Shown here piece by piece: positions 9,713-20,167 of a DNA stretch of 64,000 bases. Where the stretch lies: the NCBI GenBank assembly GCA_001636815.1, contig AZHD01000008.1, positions 474,399 through 538,398 on the forward strand. Reading direction: 5' to 3'. How positions within the stretch are numbered: the first letter of the stretch is position 1; each line of letters starts with the position of its first letter. A model generated the notes under the pieces. The model worked only from the letters and a program-made list of their open reading frames with translations. It searched no databases and was not told the DNA's origin. The position numbers were made by a program, and so were the translations under genes. Source of the DNA: Niveomyces insectorum RCEF 264. Lineage: Eukaryota; Ascomycota; Sordariomycetes; Hypocreales; Cordycipitaceae.

Positions 9713-11385
9713 ATGTCCACGCCGTACTCGACCGATCCCGCCCTCTACATCTACACCTCCCTCACCGCCAGCTCGTCGCACATCGTCACCGCCACCTCGC
9801 GGCTCGAGACCATCCTGCGTGCCAACCGTGTGCCCTTCAAGGCCGTCGACTTGGCCACCGATGATAAGGCGCGGATATTGTGGGGCCGGCGCGCCGGCAA
9901 AGACCCCGACGGGCGGGTGCGCAAGCTGCCGGGCCTGGTCCAGGAAGGTCTCGTTTTGGGAGTGAGTTTTTTTTTCCTTCTTCTTCTTCTTTTTCTTCTT
10001 CTTCTTACTTTTTCTTGCCCGTCAACACTCCCTCTGACCTATAGGACATTGTTGAAATCGAAGACTGGAACGAGTACGGCGAGCTGAAGCAGCACGTCAA
10101 GCTCTACTACGACGAGTTTACGCAGCCGCCCATCAGCCAGAAGCCGCCGGAGCCGCCGGTCAAGCGCAGCGCCGTGAACAAGCCTGCCGTGGCCGCAGCG
10201 GCGGCCGCAGCAGCGACAAAAGCAGGGTCCGCGGCAGCAGCACCAGCACCAGCACCAGCGCCGCCGGCACCGCCGCCGCCGCCTTCTTCCGCAGCTGCGT
10301 CCAAGGCCGCAACAGCAAAATCCGCAGGCACTTCCACAGGACCTGCTGGCGCGGCTGCTACGACGACGTCGACCACACTGCCGATCCGGAGCATTGCCGA
10401 GGAAGCGGCCGCTAAAGCCAACGAAGTACGCCTGAGGAGTCTCCGCGACAAGGTCAACAAAAGCAAGGCAGCAAGCGCCGGCGAAAAAACAGTTGAGTCC
10501 AAGGGCAGCGCAAAGGACGCGGTAGCCGAAGCAAAGAAGGTAGAAGACAACAAGAAGAAAGACGAGTCGGAAGAAGAAGACGAAGACGAATCGGAGGACG
10601 AGAGCGACGAAGAGGAAGAGAAAGAGGAGAAGGAAAAGGATGCCAAGGCAGCTGCAAAAGCAGAGACAAAAGAAGACGACTCTGAAGACGATGACGACGA
10701 CGATGATGAGGACGACTCAGATGAGTCCGATGAGGAGGAGGAGGCGGAGGAGGACAGCAAGAAGACGACTGCAGCCGCAGCACAGACAAGCCCGCCGCGC
10801 AAGGCCGCCGCCGCCGTGCCGGCCACACCGCCCACCAAACCCACCGGCGGCAAGGCCACTACGGCTCCGGGCCTGCAGTCGCCCACCACCGGCGCGTGGC
10901 GCGGCAAGAGCGGCAACCTCGCGCCTGCTGCCGCCGCCGACGACGGCGAGAGTGACAGCGATGAAGAGGACAGCGACGACAACGATGACGACGGCGACGG
11001 CGACGGCGACCAAAACAACACAGGGAGCAAGACCACTACGCGGGCCGCTGCACAAGACCTGCGTCGCGTGCTGCAGAGCCCGACATCAACACGCTGGAAG
11101 CCAACGGACGTGGAGGAGCCCGTGACGAGCCTGCACGGGGCGCGCGTGGACAGCGGGCTGTCGGCGACGCAGATTGCGGCGATTGAAAAGGAGCAGGCGA
11201 TCAAAGAGGAGGACGACTCTGACTTTGACGACGAGGAGGGGGAGGAGGAGGAGGAGGAAGACGATTCCGATGACGACGAGGAAGACGAGAGCTCGGAAGA
11301 CGAGGACGAGGACGCAGGAAAGACAAAGAAGGAAACTCCGGCAAAGGCCAAGGCGAAGGCGAAACCAAAAGACGCCACAACGTAA
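9713..11385 (+). CDS. SH3BGR-like thioredoxin-fold protein with long acidic Ala/Lys/Glu tail
   Basis: Exons 9713-9961 and 10045-11385 give 529 residues. The first about 115 residues (LYIYTSLTASSSHIVTATSR, LETILRANRVPFKAVDLATD, then across the intron DIVEIEDWNEYGELK) match the SH3-domain-binding glutamic-acid-rich family, which has a glutaredoxin-like fold without the CxxC motif. The remaining about 410 residues are low complexity: a Pro/Ala segment, then alternating Lys/Ala-rich and Glu/Asp/Ser-rich blocks, including three strongly acidic runs near 10561-10760, 10945-11010 and 11205-11320. Similar fungal proteins have been annotated as actin-associated or of unknown function. The intron keeps phase 0 and has a T-rich 5' half. 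The gene is convergent with PEX6, and I see no link to the metabolic genes around it. Confidence 0.85.
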
Positions 11386-11634
11386 TTTTGGGAATTCAGC
11401 GGGTACGAGTCTTTTCTGGAGCGCAGTGATTGACCTGGAAGGGGGGCTTTATGAATATGTAAAATGAATTTAAAGCTTGTACCTGATTGTGCACGGTTTT
11501 TTCTCTATTTACAAAAACAAGAAAAGGTTCAGGATGCCTTGCAGAGGAAGTGCACACGACTTACCCTTGTATCTCATGTCTCCTGGCTTTTTTTGAGCCT
11601 CTACAGAGCAAGATCCACGCGAGCCCTCCCTTTC
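11386..11634. other. Convergent spacer between the SH3BGR-like gene and PEX6
   Basis: A short 249-bp spacer between two stop codons; nothing else seen. Confidence 0.6.
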
Positions 11635-14600
11635 TCAATCATACAAGTCCTCGTCGTCACTGGCCCGCTGGTCCTCGAACAAGGACGCCGACACAGCTTT
11701 GTCCTTGCCCTTGACGGTCTGTCCGTTGGAAGCCGCACCCTTGGTGCCGACGTCCTCGTCCTCATCGTCTTCGTCGTCTTCGTCTTCCTCCTCTACGTCG
11801 CTAAACCGGAGCGACGAAGCCTTCCCCTTGCCCTTGCCCATGGCCCCTCGGCCGGCCTTTCGGGGCGGTCTCGCCGTGGAAGAGGCCGCTGACGACGCGG
11901 CGGATGACGACGGAGGGGCCACTGACACCGTAGCCCCGTCTGTGACCTGCTGCTGCTGCTGCTGCTGCTGCTGGGTCTGCTTCTGCCGGCTGCCCTCAAA
12001 CGTCGCCCGCACGCGCTCATAGTGCGCCAGCTCGCCGCTGCTGATGCTCGGCACCAGCTCGCGGTGCGCGTCGAGGAAATCCTGCTCCGTCACCATGACG
12101 GCGACGTCCTCGGGCGTCGCGTAGTGGTCAAAGTAGTGCGCCGTCGTCATGGGCTTCGCGCCGCTGGCCGCGCTCATGGCGGCGATCTTGGCGTCCACCA
12201 GCGAGGCCTGCCGCGTGACCGCCTTGAGCATGGCGTCGCTGCACAGCGCGTAAAAGTCGGCGCCTGTGTACGTAAACGGAAGCTGCGCGGCGATCGCACG
12301 TAGAGACACGGTCGGGTGGAGGGTGAACCTGCGGCAGGAATATGTTAGTAGGTAAGCTAGGTAAATAAAATAAACTTCGGCAAAAAAAAAAAAAGGGGCG
12401 TGGGTACGCACTTTCGTGTCAATGCCTCCAGGATCCGCAGTTGCTTATTGTGCGTATCCGACACCCCAAGGTACAGCATCGTGTCGAAGCGGCCCGGGCG
12501 CAACAGTGCTTGGTCGAGCAGGTCCGGCCGGTTGGTCGCACCGATCACAAAGACCCCGCCCGAGCCGGCCCCGTTCTCGTCGTCGTCGTCGCCGCCCCCG
12601 CCCGACATGCCGTCTAGCTCGGCCAGCAACTGCGACACAATGCGGTCCATGACACCGCCGCTGTCGCCCTGGTTGCCGCGCTTGGGCGCCACCGAGTCCA
12701 GCTCGTCGAAGAAGACGACGCACGGCCGCGCGTCGCGGGCACGCTGGAACACGCGCCGCACGTTCGCTTCCGACTCGCCAATGTACATGTTGAGCAGCTC
12801 GGGGCCCTTGACGCTAAAGAAGTTGAGGCTGTACTCGGTGGCAATGGCCTTGGCCAGCAGCGTTTTGCCGGTACCGGGCGGGCCGTAGAACAGAATGCCC
12901 GAGCGCTTCTTCATGCCCTTGGCGAACAGCTCGGGCCGTTCCAGCGGCAGCTGGATCGTTTCCGTCACCACGTCCTTGACGTTGTCGAGGCCGCCGACGT
13001 CGTCCCACGTCACGTTGGGGATCTTGGGCGCGCCGATGGCGTCGGCGAAGTTTTTGCGGGCCGCATCGACGGCGGCATCCAAGTCGGCCTTTGTCAACCC
13101 CCGGACGGCCGCACCGCCCGCTATCTGGACGTCACGCAGGGTGATGCCGGTCGCGCGGTCGTCGCCGGCAGAAGCAGAGAGCGCTTGAGACTGCTCGGCG
13201 ACCAGGTTTTCGAGACGCGAGCGGCGGCACACCAGAGCGCGCTCTACGACGTCCACGAGGTCGCCGGCGACCAGCGCTGCCGTCTTGAGCGCGACACTGC
13301 TCAAATCGACTTCCGGGTCGAGCAGGATGGCGCGGTCATTCACGACGTTGCGCAAGATGCTCGCCCGCTCGGTCTCGTCCGGTGCGTGCACCTCCATCTC
13401 GTGCGTGAACAAACTCCGCACGCCGTCGGGGATCTTGTCTGCTTCCGTGGTGGTGGCAATGAGAACGCGTACGTCTGCGAGGATCTCCTTCATGGACGAG
13501 ACCATGCGGTCGGCCGTGAGCGCTTCCATGTGGCGGATCAGGAACGCGCAACACGCCGGCCCACAGCTCATCGCAAGGCCGGCACGAGCTTTGAGCACAC
13601 TTTCCGTCTTGGCGTCTCGTCCGCCGGCACCAGCTTCGTTGAGAATATCATACGCGTCGACGGCGAATGTGTGCAAACCTATGTCCGCACACGCGTTCGT
13701 GGCCAATGTTGCTTTCCCGATGCTCCGTTGCGTCGACACCAACAAGATGGCCACTGGTGGCATCTTCAAGTGAAGGGCGCGCCGGCTTGTGGCAGCCGCG
13801 AGCAGATCACGCAGCTGTTGCCGAAGCGGTGCAATGCGGTCGCGGTCGGGATCCACGACGGCCGACGCGGCTTGGTCACCGAATCGGCGCGGTGCTTTGC
13901 GAAGGCCCAGGTAGTATGGCCAATTGCTGTTCCGCGTACCCGGAATGCGCGCGGTAGTCGTACCAGACTGCTCTAGATGGGCGGTGGCAATGTCCACACA
14001 GGCGACCGACTGGCCCCATACGTTCTCCTGTTCCTGGTGGTCGTCACCGGCAACATGGCGGTGCAGCTGGTAGTGCGCCGCCGGTGGTTGCGGTTGCGGC
14101 TGCACGTGGGTGATCTTGAACCAGGCGACTTCGTCCGCTTTGAGGCTTGGCGCTCCAGCCAGCGTTCCGCCACCAACGACGATTGGTGTGCTGTCACGGT
14201 TGCTGTTGCTGCCGTTGCTCTTGTTGTTGTTGTTGCTGTTGTCGCCGACTGGCTCTTTTATACCGCCCGTCAATGACAGGATGTCACCCACTGCTGTGTC
14301 TTCGCTGGACAAGAGCATGTCGTTCATGGTGCGGCCGAGCTGCGCATCAATGGGGATGGCGATGAAATCACCCGCCTTGACAACCCGCAGCTTCTTCTCA
14401 AAGTGCCACTTCAGCCCGGCTACCACGGCGGCTTGTACGGATTTCTCAATGGGAACAGGGGTCCGCACTTGCTGGATTATGACCTTTTGGGCGAACGGGG
14501 GCTGTGCGTGTATCCCGGGTTTCGTCGGAGCCCGGTTGTGGCGCGGAAGTGACGAGGACACAGACGACTGCGCGGCCCGCAGAGGCGAGAGCCGCAGATA

Positions 14601-16486
14601 AGGCGTGCTCTTCATGTTGGCCAACAGAAGCGGAGACGCGTAGGCAATGGGGCTGGTTGGGCGCCGGATCTGGGACTCGAAAAACGACAGCCGCCGGCTC
14701 TCCTCGTGTTTTGAACTCGGTATGCGCGTCACCGGCCGTTGCACATAGCCTTCGGGCAAGCCAAACACGCGCACGGGACGCCAGTCCGGCTCGCCTTCAT
14801 AAGAATCGGGCTCCCCGAAGCTTCCGAGGGCGAACCGGCCGAAGCCGTTCGCCGGCGGCTCGTCGGCTTCCTCGAGTCGCACCCAATCGCCTGAAAAGCA
14901 GCCAATGCGGGTCAAGTTGTTCACATCCACGTACACGCGCGCCTCTTCGTCGTCTTCGGAGCCGGGTTTTGGATGAAGCAACTCGGATGGTATGGGCGCG
15001 GCCAAGCCTTGGGCCTTGAAAAGACGGCCACGCGGCCGGTCCGGGCGCGCCGTTGTGGCGGTGTAGTTCGAGAAGACAGAACCGGGCGTCGAGATGCCGT
15101 TCGTGGTTTTTCGCCCACGGCCAATGGTCATGGGCGACCCGGGTTGGACGGTTGACACGCCGCTGGCCAATGTGGCGGGGAGCGTGGGGGCCTGCAGGGA
15201 GATCAGCTCGTCCATGGAGTCATCCGAGATTTCGCCGTCATCAAGGCCGTCGTTATCGTCGTCGTCGTCGTCGTCGTCGTCGTATTCGCGCCCAGATGGC
15301 GAGAGATCCAGCTCAGACTCCGTCGCCTCGGAATCTTCCGTGAGCGCGTCTGTCTCCGTGCGCGTACGTTCTTCCGCAGCGGAGTAGAACTGGTCGTTTG
15401 CGGTGTCATCGCCATCCTCCTCCGAGACGCCGTTCAGCTTGCCGTTGGGGGGGATCGGAGCCAGATCGCCGCCTCGCCTATGTTTGGATGGCAAACGCCC
15501 GCGCGACAATATGATGTTGGTGCGAGACGATAGTATGCCCTGCGCCACCGGTTCGCAAAAAAGGACCTTGCCAGGGTTGGGTGGCACGTGGGTTATGGGG
15601 TGCGGCGGAAGCGGCAGGGGAAACAAGTCGCCGGAGTGCACGATATGCAAGGTGCTGAGGGCCACGCGGAGAGCGGCGGTCAAGCGGTCTTCGGCGGAGG
15701 GTTCCGACGCAGCGCCACCCGCCGTCCCTTTGGCCTTTGCCCGCGCAGCGTGGAGAGCAGGCGCGGTGGGGTGCTCGCGGAAAAACGTGCCCTCGCCGTG
15801 TTCGAGCCGCTTCACGAGGTCGCTCTCCACATTCACAAAGACCGTCTCCAGAGCCACGGCCTCGACGTCGAGGATCAGAATCTCGATGCCGCGTCGGCTT
15901 TGGCCGGCGAATTTGGACGGCGCCACATGTTGGAGAACGGCCGCAAAATTCTGCAGAGCGAGGGACGATGGCGAAAACTGCACGGTAGAGTGCGCGAGCG
16001 CGGACGACTTGACCACGGAGACCACGGTCCAGTCGGTGGTCTCGGGCGAGCAGCGGGGGGCCCAGGGCGCAATGGCCACATGGTGAATAATAGGGTGGTT
16101 GGAGAAGGCGTTCGCGCTCGACGTAGGGGCTCCCCGGGACAATGGTGACGGGCCATAGCCGGAGTCGGAATCGGTATGGATCTCGGCGTCCGCGTCTACG
16201 GCATCGTTGTGAGCTATCAAATGCGCATACGCTGAACGAAGGACACACACGGTCCAAATAGCTTACCATCTCTCTGTTGCTGCTGCTCAGTCTGGTGAAG
16301 ATGGGGGAAAAGATCGGCAAACAGATCTTCCGAAAGGATGCCGACGTCGCCTCGGACGTGATCGTCCAGGACCAGCCGGGCCGCCAGGGCCGGCTTGTCC
16401 TGGCGACGCCGCCGGCGCCCCCGTCTGCGGGACCGTCGCGACACCGCGTCTGGCACCGGCGCCACCGAGTCAACTGAAGCGGCCAT
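11635..16486 (-). CDS. PEX6: Peroxisomal biogenesis AAA ATPase Pex6
   Basis: Exons on the minus strand 16486-16267, 16213-12412 and 12328-11635 give 1571 residues. The N-terminus has a basic RRRGRRRRRQDKPALAARLV segment followed by GDVGILSEDLFADLFPHL, characteristic of fungal Pex6. The first AAA module is degenerate, with VSTQRSIGKATLA in place of a clean Walker A. The second is intact: WDDVGGLDNVKDVV, Walker A GPPGTGKT near residue 1180, Walker B VVFFDELDSVAP, and GATNRPDLLDQALLRPGRFD. The last exon has YTGADFYALCSDAMLKAVTR, diagnostic for Pex6. With Pex1, Pex6 pulls ubiquitinated Pex5 out of the peroxisome membrane. The protein is long for the family: it carries an acidic poly-Asp insert (coded near 15257-15282), a polyglutamine run and a Lys/Gly plus acidic C-terminal tail. 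Confidence 0.95.
11944..11973. repeat. CTG/CAG trinucleotide repeat (polyglutamine in Pex6)
   Basis: Tandem CTG on the plus strand, coding about nine glutamines in the Pex6 C-terminal tail. Confidence 0.85.
15257..15284. repeat. GTC/GAC trinucleotide repeat (polyaspartate in Pex6)
   Basis: Tandem GTC on the plus strand, coding about ten aspartates in the N-terminal half of Pex6. Confidence 0.85.
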
Positions 16487-18352
16487 CGCGTATCTGACGG
16501 AAAAAAAAGCGACGCGTCCGTGTCAGCGTCCGTGTGAGCGTTTGTTCAGCTTTGTGGTCGTCTCGGCCCGTGGACGCACTTTCGAAGGTTCACAAGAGAA
16601 GGCCTTTCTCAGGCGACGTGTTCATCGTGGTTCTTCGGGAAACAGCTCTCCGACAAATATAAACACATTCGATGTCGCAAGTCGTCGCCCACGTCGTCGT
16701 TGATTCGAAGCAAGCACGCCGTCGAATTGGCAGTGTTGTCGCGATGGTCGTCTTGCTTGCCTCCCCCCAAAAGCTCTCCCGTTTTAGCGGCAGAAGCTCA
16801 TTAGCGGCGTCTTCATTGGGCCTCGGTTCGTCGCGCCTGCCACAGTTTTTCTGCGTTTCGGCAAACCCTTGTTTGGTCACGTGGACATATCCGCTTTTGG
16901 ATTGGAAAGAGTCGTAAAATGAGAATGGTAAAAAAGTCTAACAATGAGATTTGTTCACAGAAGAAGATGTTAACTCGATACGCGTGTCGTTGAGATTTAG
17001 GTAAAAGACGTTGACGCTGAATAATGTTTCTTTAGCCGTGCCCTTTCCGTCAGTCACATGCCAGAAGCGACAACGCCTCATAGATCGCCTGCTCGCCCTC
17101 ACCACGACAAAATATATTAACAGTGGTTGCGATGTTTTATTACTGAAACTGTTGGTTCTATAGAGATATTACGACCCCTAATTATATAGTTACACCGGGC
17201 TCGGTTAGACCGAAATGCCGTTGACGCGCAGTTTGGTGATGATCCCGTTTGGAAGATTGAAGACGCTTCTCACAACGTTACTTAGAAAGTCTTGTTCTTT
17301 CGTGGTTCATGAATAAAACAGAATTCAATGATTTTTGATGATTTCATCGCTTGGTTTTTTTTGTTATTTTTTTGTTATATTTTTGGTTTTCTTTTGTTTT
17401 AGTTTTGCCTCGTTGGTTGACAGCATTGAAGAAGAGCAAGTGAAAGGTACATTTCTTCCACTTCCATTTCTTCTTATGTTTTCAGCGTCGAGACGAAGAC
17501 CGAGGAGACGGTACTGAATTGAAGAAAAATGAAAAAAGGGAAGACGATCTTCGATAGATATTAACACCAAACGACCTGCTCTTAGCTGTCTTTTCTGCAC
17601 GACGTTGTGAATCATTTCTTAATTTGAATCGATCTCATCAACATCTTTGCTGTAAAATTCGTCTGACTAACCAACCGTCCTCCGTATTCGCTGGCGATCG
17701 TCGGCAGCTATCGGCTCGGCTCTGAATGCATCTGTCGTCCTAGAACCTAGGCCGGTCTGCAAGAGACTGTTTACTTATTGATCGCTTGCGGAAACGACAA
17801 CCGAAACCCCACGTCTATAAGCCAATAACATACACTAACATTTTGCGCGGACAACTTTTTGTGGTTCTTTTCTCACGGCCAACAGGCGGCTCCAGCGTGT
17901 CAGGCACACGGCTGGCCCGTTCTTATCAGAACGTCGACCGCTAGTGCCAAGCTTCCGTCGGAGTGCAACCGATATGCCGCGCAAGACACAAAAGCATCAG
18001 CACTTGGCATCGTCGGCCGGCGGCTCGCCTACCCCCCCCCGCCGCTTGCAAGCTGCCCGTTCGTGTCTTATTCTTTGCCGATAACGAAACCCACAAGCAG
18101 CCGTGGCCGCGAAAATGTCCGACCTCGCAAATTTGTCCCAGCTAGGGGGGGGGCCTCTTTTATTAAGAGCTCTACCGTGCTCTTCTCCTTTTTTCACCTG
18201 TTGATAGAGCGTGCTTGCTTGTCTGCTTATTTGAACCGACGTTGTTTGCATCTGCCGTTTTCGTGGGCCGTTCGCTGAACTACGTTCGTGCCTGTCTCCT
18301 TTTAACCAGTCTCATCGGATTCGACCTTTTGCTGCATTCTCATACGCACACG
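16487..18352. promoter_or_regulatory. Divergent intergenic region between PEX6 and the carbamoylase-racemase gene
   Basis: About 1.9 kb with no recognised gene; it must contain both promoters. Near the fusion gene there are GATA-type sites: CTTATCA (TGATAAG on the other strand) at about 17922-17928, CGATAA at about 18079-18084, and TGATAG at about 18204. The 16.9-17.65 kb part is AT-rich. Confidence 0.5.
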
Positions 18353-20167
18353 ATGGCTCGCAAGATCTGCGTGGCCGCCGCCCAAATGGGCTCGACAAAC
18401 ACCGCCGACCCGCGGGAAAAGACCGTGGATCGCATGCTCAAGCTGATGGACGAGGCCGCCGCCAAGGGCGCCAAAGTGATCGTGTTTCCCGAGACGGCCT
18501 TCACCACCTTTTTCCCCCGCTTCCTGATCAAGGACCCCGTCGAGCTCGACAGCTACTTTGAGCACGGCGACATCGTCACACAGCCGCAGACCAAGCCGGT
18601 CTTTGACCGCGCGCGCACGCTGGGCGTGAGCGTCTACGTCGGCTACGCCGAGAAGACCGACGACGGCGCCGCGTTCAACTCGTGCGTGTACTACGACGGC
18701 CCGTCCGGCGCCCTGCTCAGCAAGTACCGCAAGGTCCACCTGCCGGGCAACGTCGAGCCCTTCAGCGACCCCGCGGCGGTCAACCAGCTCGAGAAGCGCT
18801 ACTTCCGGCCGGGCGACCTCGGGTTCCGCGCGTTCCGCGCGCCGGGCCTCGTGGACGACGCCGAGGCCGCCGCCCACGGCGACCCCATCTTTGGCATGCT
18901 CATCTGCAACGACCGGCGCTGGGCTGAGGCGTGGCGCGTGCTGGGCCTGCAGGGCGTCGAGGTGGTGCTGTGCGGCTACAACACGGCGGGCTACGCGCCG
19001 CACCTGCGGGGCACGGAGCGGCGCAAGGGCGGCGACGACCCGGCGTTGGTCCGCCAGCAGGCGCTCTTCCACCACAAGCTCGTGACGCAGGCGCACAGCT
19101 ACACCAACGCCTGCTTTTGCGTGAACGCGGCCCGCGCCGGGCTCGACGACGGCAAGTACGACCTCATCAGCGGCAGCTGCATCACGGGGCCCGAGGGCAA
19201 CATCCTGGCCGAAGCCGCGACCGAGGGCGACGAGGTCGTCGTCGCCGAAATCGACCTCGACGACTGCAAGCCCGGCAAGGCCCGCACCTTTGACTTTGCG
19301 CGCCACCGCCGCATCGAGCACTACGGCCCCATTGCGCAGCAGGCGGGCGTCGTGGAGCCGCCGCGCCTGGGTGCGTCGGCAACGGCAACAACGCCTGCAA
19401 CGCCCAAGAAAATCCGCATCCTGCTGGTCAACCCCAACAGCACCGCCTCCATGACCGACGCCTGCGTCGCCCTGGCCACGCCGACGCTGGCGGAGTTGAC
19501 GGGATTCACGGCGCCGCGCCCGGCGCCGTCGGCCATTGAGAGCCACGTCGACAACGTGCTGTCGGCCGCCGCCGCGGTGCGCGCCGTGCTGCCGCTCGCG
19601 GCCACGCACGACGCCGTGCTCGTGGTGTGCTACTCGGACCACGCGCTGATCCGCATGCTGCGCGAGGAGCTGCCCGGCCAGCCCGTGGTCGGCATCATGG
19701 AGGCGTCGCTGGCGGCCGCCCGCACGCTGGGCAACCGGTTCGGGCTCGTGGCCACGAGCGACCGCTCGCGCGTCGTGCACGAGGACACCATCCGCACCAT
19801 GGGTCTCGACGGGCTCTGTGCGGGCGTCGCCAGCTGCAAGCTGGGCGTGCTCGACCTGCATGCGGAAGGCGAGGGCGAGGATGCTGCGGCGGCAGCACAA
19901 GCCAAGGTGAACGCCGTCGTGGCGCGTGCGGCCACAAGCCTGGTAGAGCGCGGCGCCGAGGTGCTCACTCTGGGCTGCGCGGGGATGACGCCACTCAAGA
20001 CGGCGGTGGAGGCCGCCGTGGGCCCCAACGTGACGGTCATTGATGGCGTCCTGGCGGGCGTACAGTTCCTGTCCGGCCTTGTGCGCATCGGCGGCCGGAC
20101 GGCCAAGAACGGTACGTACCGGAGCTCCGCCGCGACGCGCAAAGCGCGCGGGCAAGACTGGATCTAG
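18353..20167 (+). CDS. Bifunctional N-carbamoyl-D-amino-acid hydrolase / Asp-Glu-hydantoin racemase fusion
   Basis: Single exon, 604 residues. Residues 1-335 are a nitrilase-superfamily D-carbamoylase with the triad Glu47 (IVFPETAF), Lys127 (KYRKVHLPG) and Cys185 (LICNDRRW). Glu47 and Lys127 match the numbering of the Agrobacterium enzyme, whose cysteine is 172; here the cysteine is 13 residues later because of an insert. Residues about 353-590 are an Asp/Glu/hydantoin racemase domain starting RILLVNPNSTASMTDAC, with the two catalytic cysteines Cys426 (VVCYSDH) and Cys542 (LGCAGM). A Thr/Ala/Pro linker of about 17 residues joins them. The first domain would hydrolyse N-carbamoyl-D-amino acids to D-amino acid, CO2 and ammonia; the second would racemise the hydantoin or amino acid. 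No cyclic hydantoinase gene is in the window and the C-terminus has no PTS1. The start is the only ATG preceding the conserved KICVAAAQM. Confidence 0.93.
   Translation: MARKICVAAAQMGSTNTADPREKTVDRMLKLMDEAAAKGAKVIVFPETAFTTFFPRFLIKDPVELDSYFEHGDIVTQPQTKPVFDRARTLGVSVYVGYAEKTDDGAAFNSCVYYDGPSGALLSKYRKVHLPGNVEPFSDPAAVNQLEKRYFRPGDLGFRAFRAPGLVDDAEAAAHGDPIFGMLICNDRRWAEAWRVLGLQGVEVVLCGYNTAGYAPHLRGTERRKGGDDPALVRQQALFHHKLVTQAHSYTNACFCVNAARAGLDDGKYDLISGSCITGPEGNILAEAATEGDEVVVAEIDLDDCKPGKARTFDFARHRRIEHYGPIAQQAGVVEPPRLGASATATTPATPKKIRILLVNPNSTASMTDACVALATPTLAELTGFTAPRPAPSAIESHVDNVLSAAAAVRAVLPLAATHDAVLVVCYSDHALIRMLREELPGQPVVGIMEASLAAARTLGNRFGLVATSDRSRVVHEDTIRTMGLDGLCAGVASCKLGVLDLHAEGEGEDAAAAAQAKVNAVVARAATSLVERGAEVLTLGCAGMTPLKTAVEAAVGPNVTVIDGVLAGVQFLSGLVRIGGRTAKNGTYRSSAATRKARGQDWI

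Noticed and set aside
10107..11378. 423-codon antisense Ser-rich open frame
   Set aside because: Complement of the Glu/Asp codons of the acidic tail; no homology features.
11635..16486. Functional link between PEX6 and the neighbouring penicillin-acyltransferase-like gene
   Set aside because: Beta-lactam acyltransferases are peroxisomal, but this protein has no PTS1 and PEX6 is a housekeeping gene; proximity alone is not evidence.
18302..20155. 617-codon antisense open frame over the carbamoylase-racemase gene
   Set aside because: Mirror of GC-rich codon use; the sense strand has two full catalytic domains, while the antisense product is Arg/Ala/His-rich with no motif.
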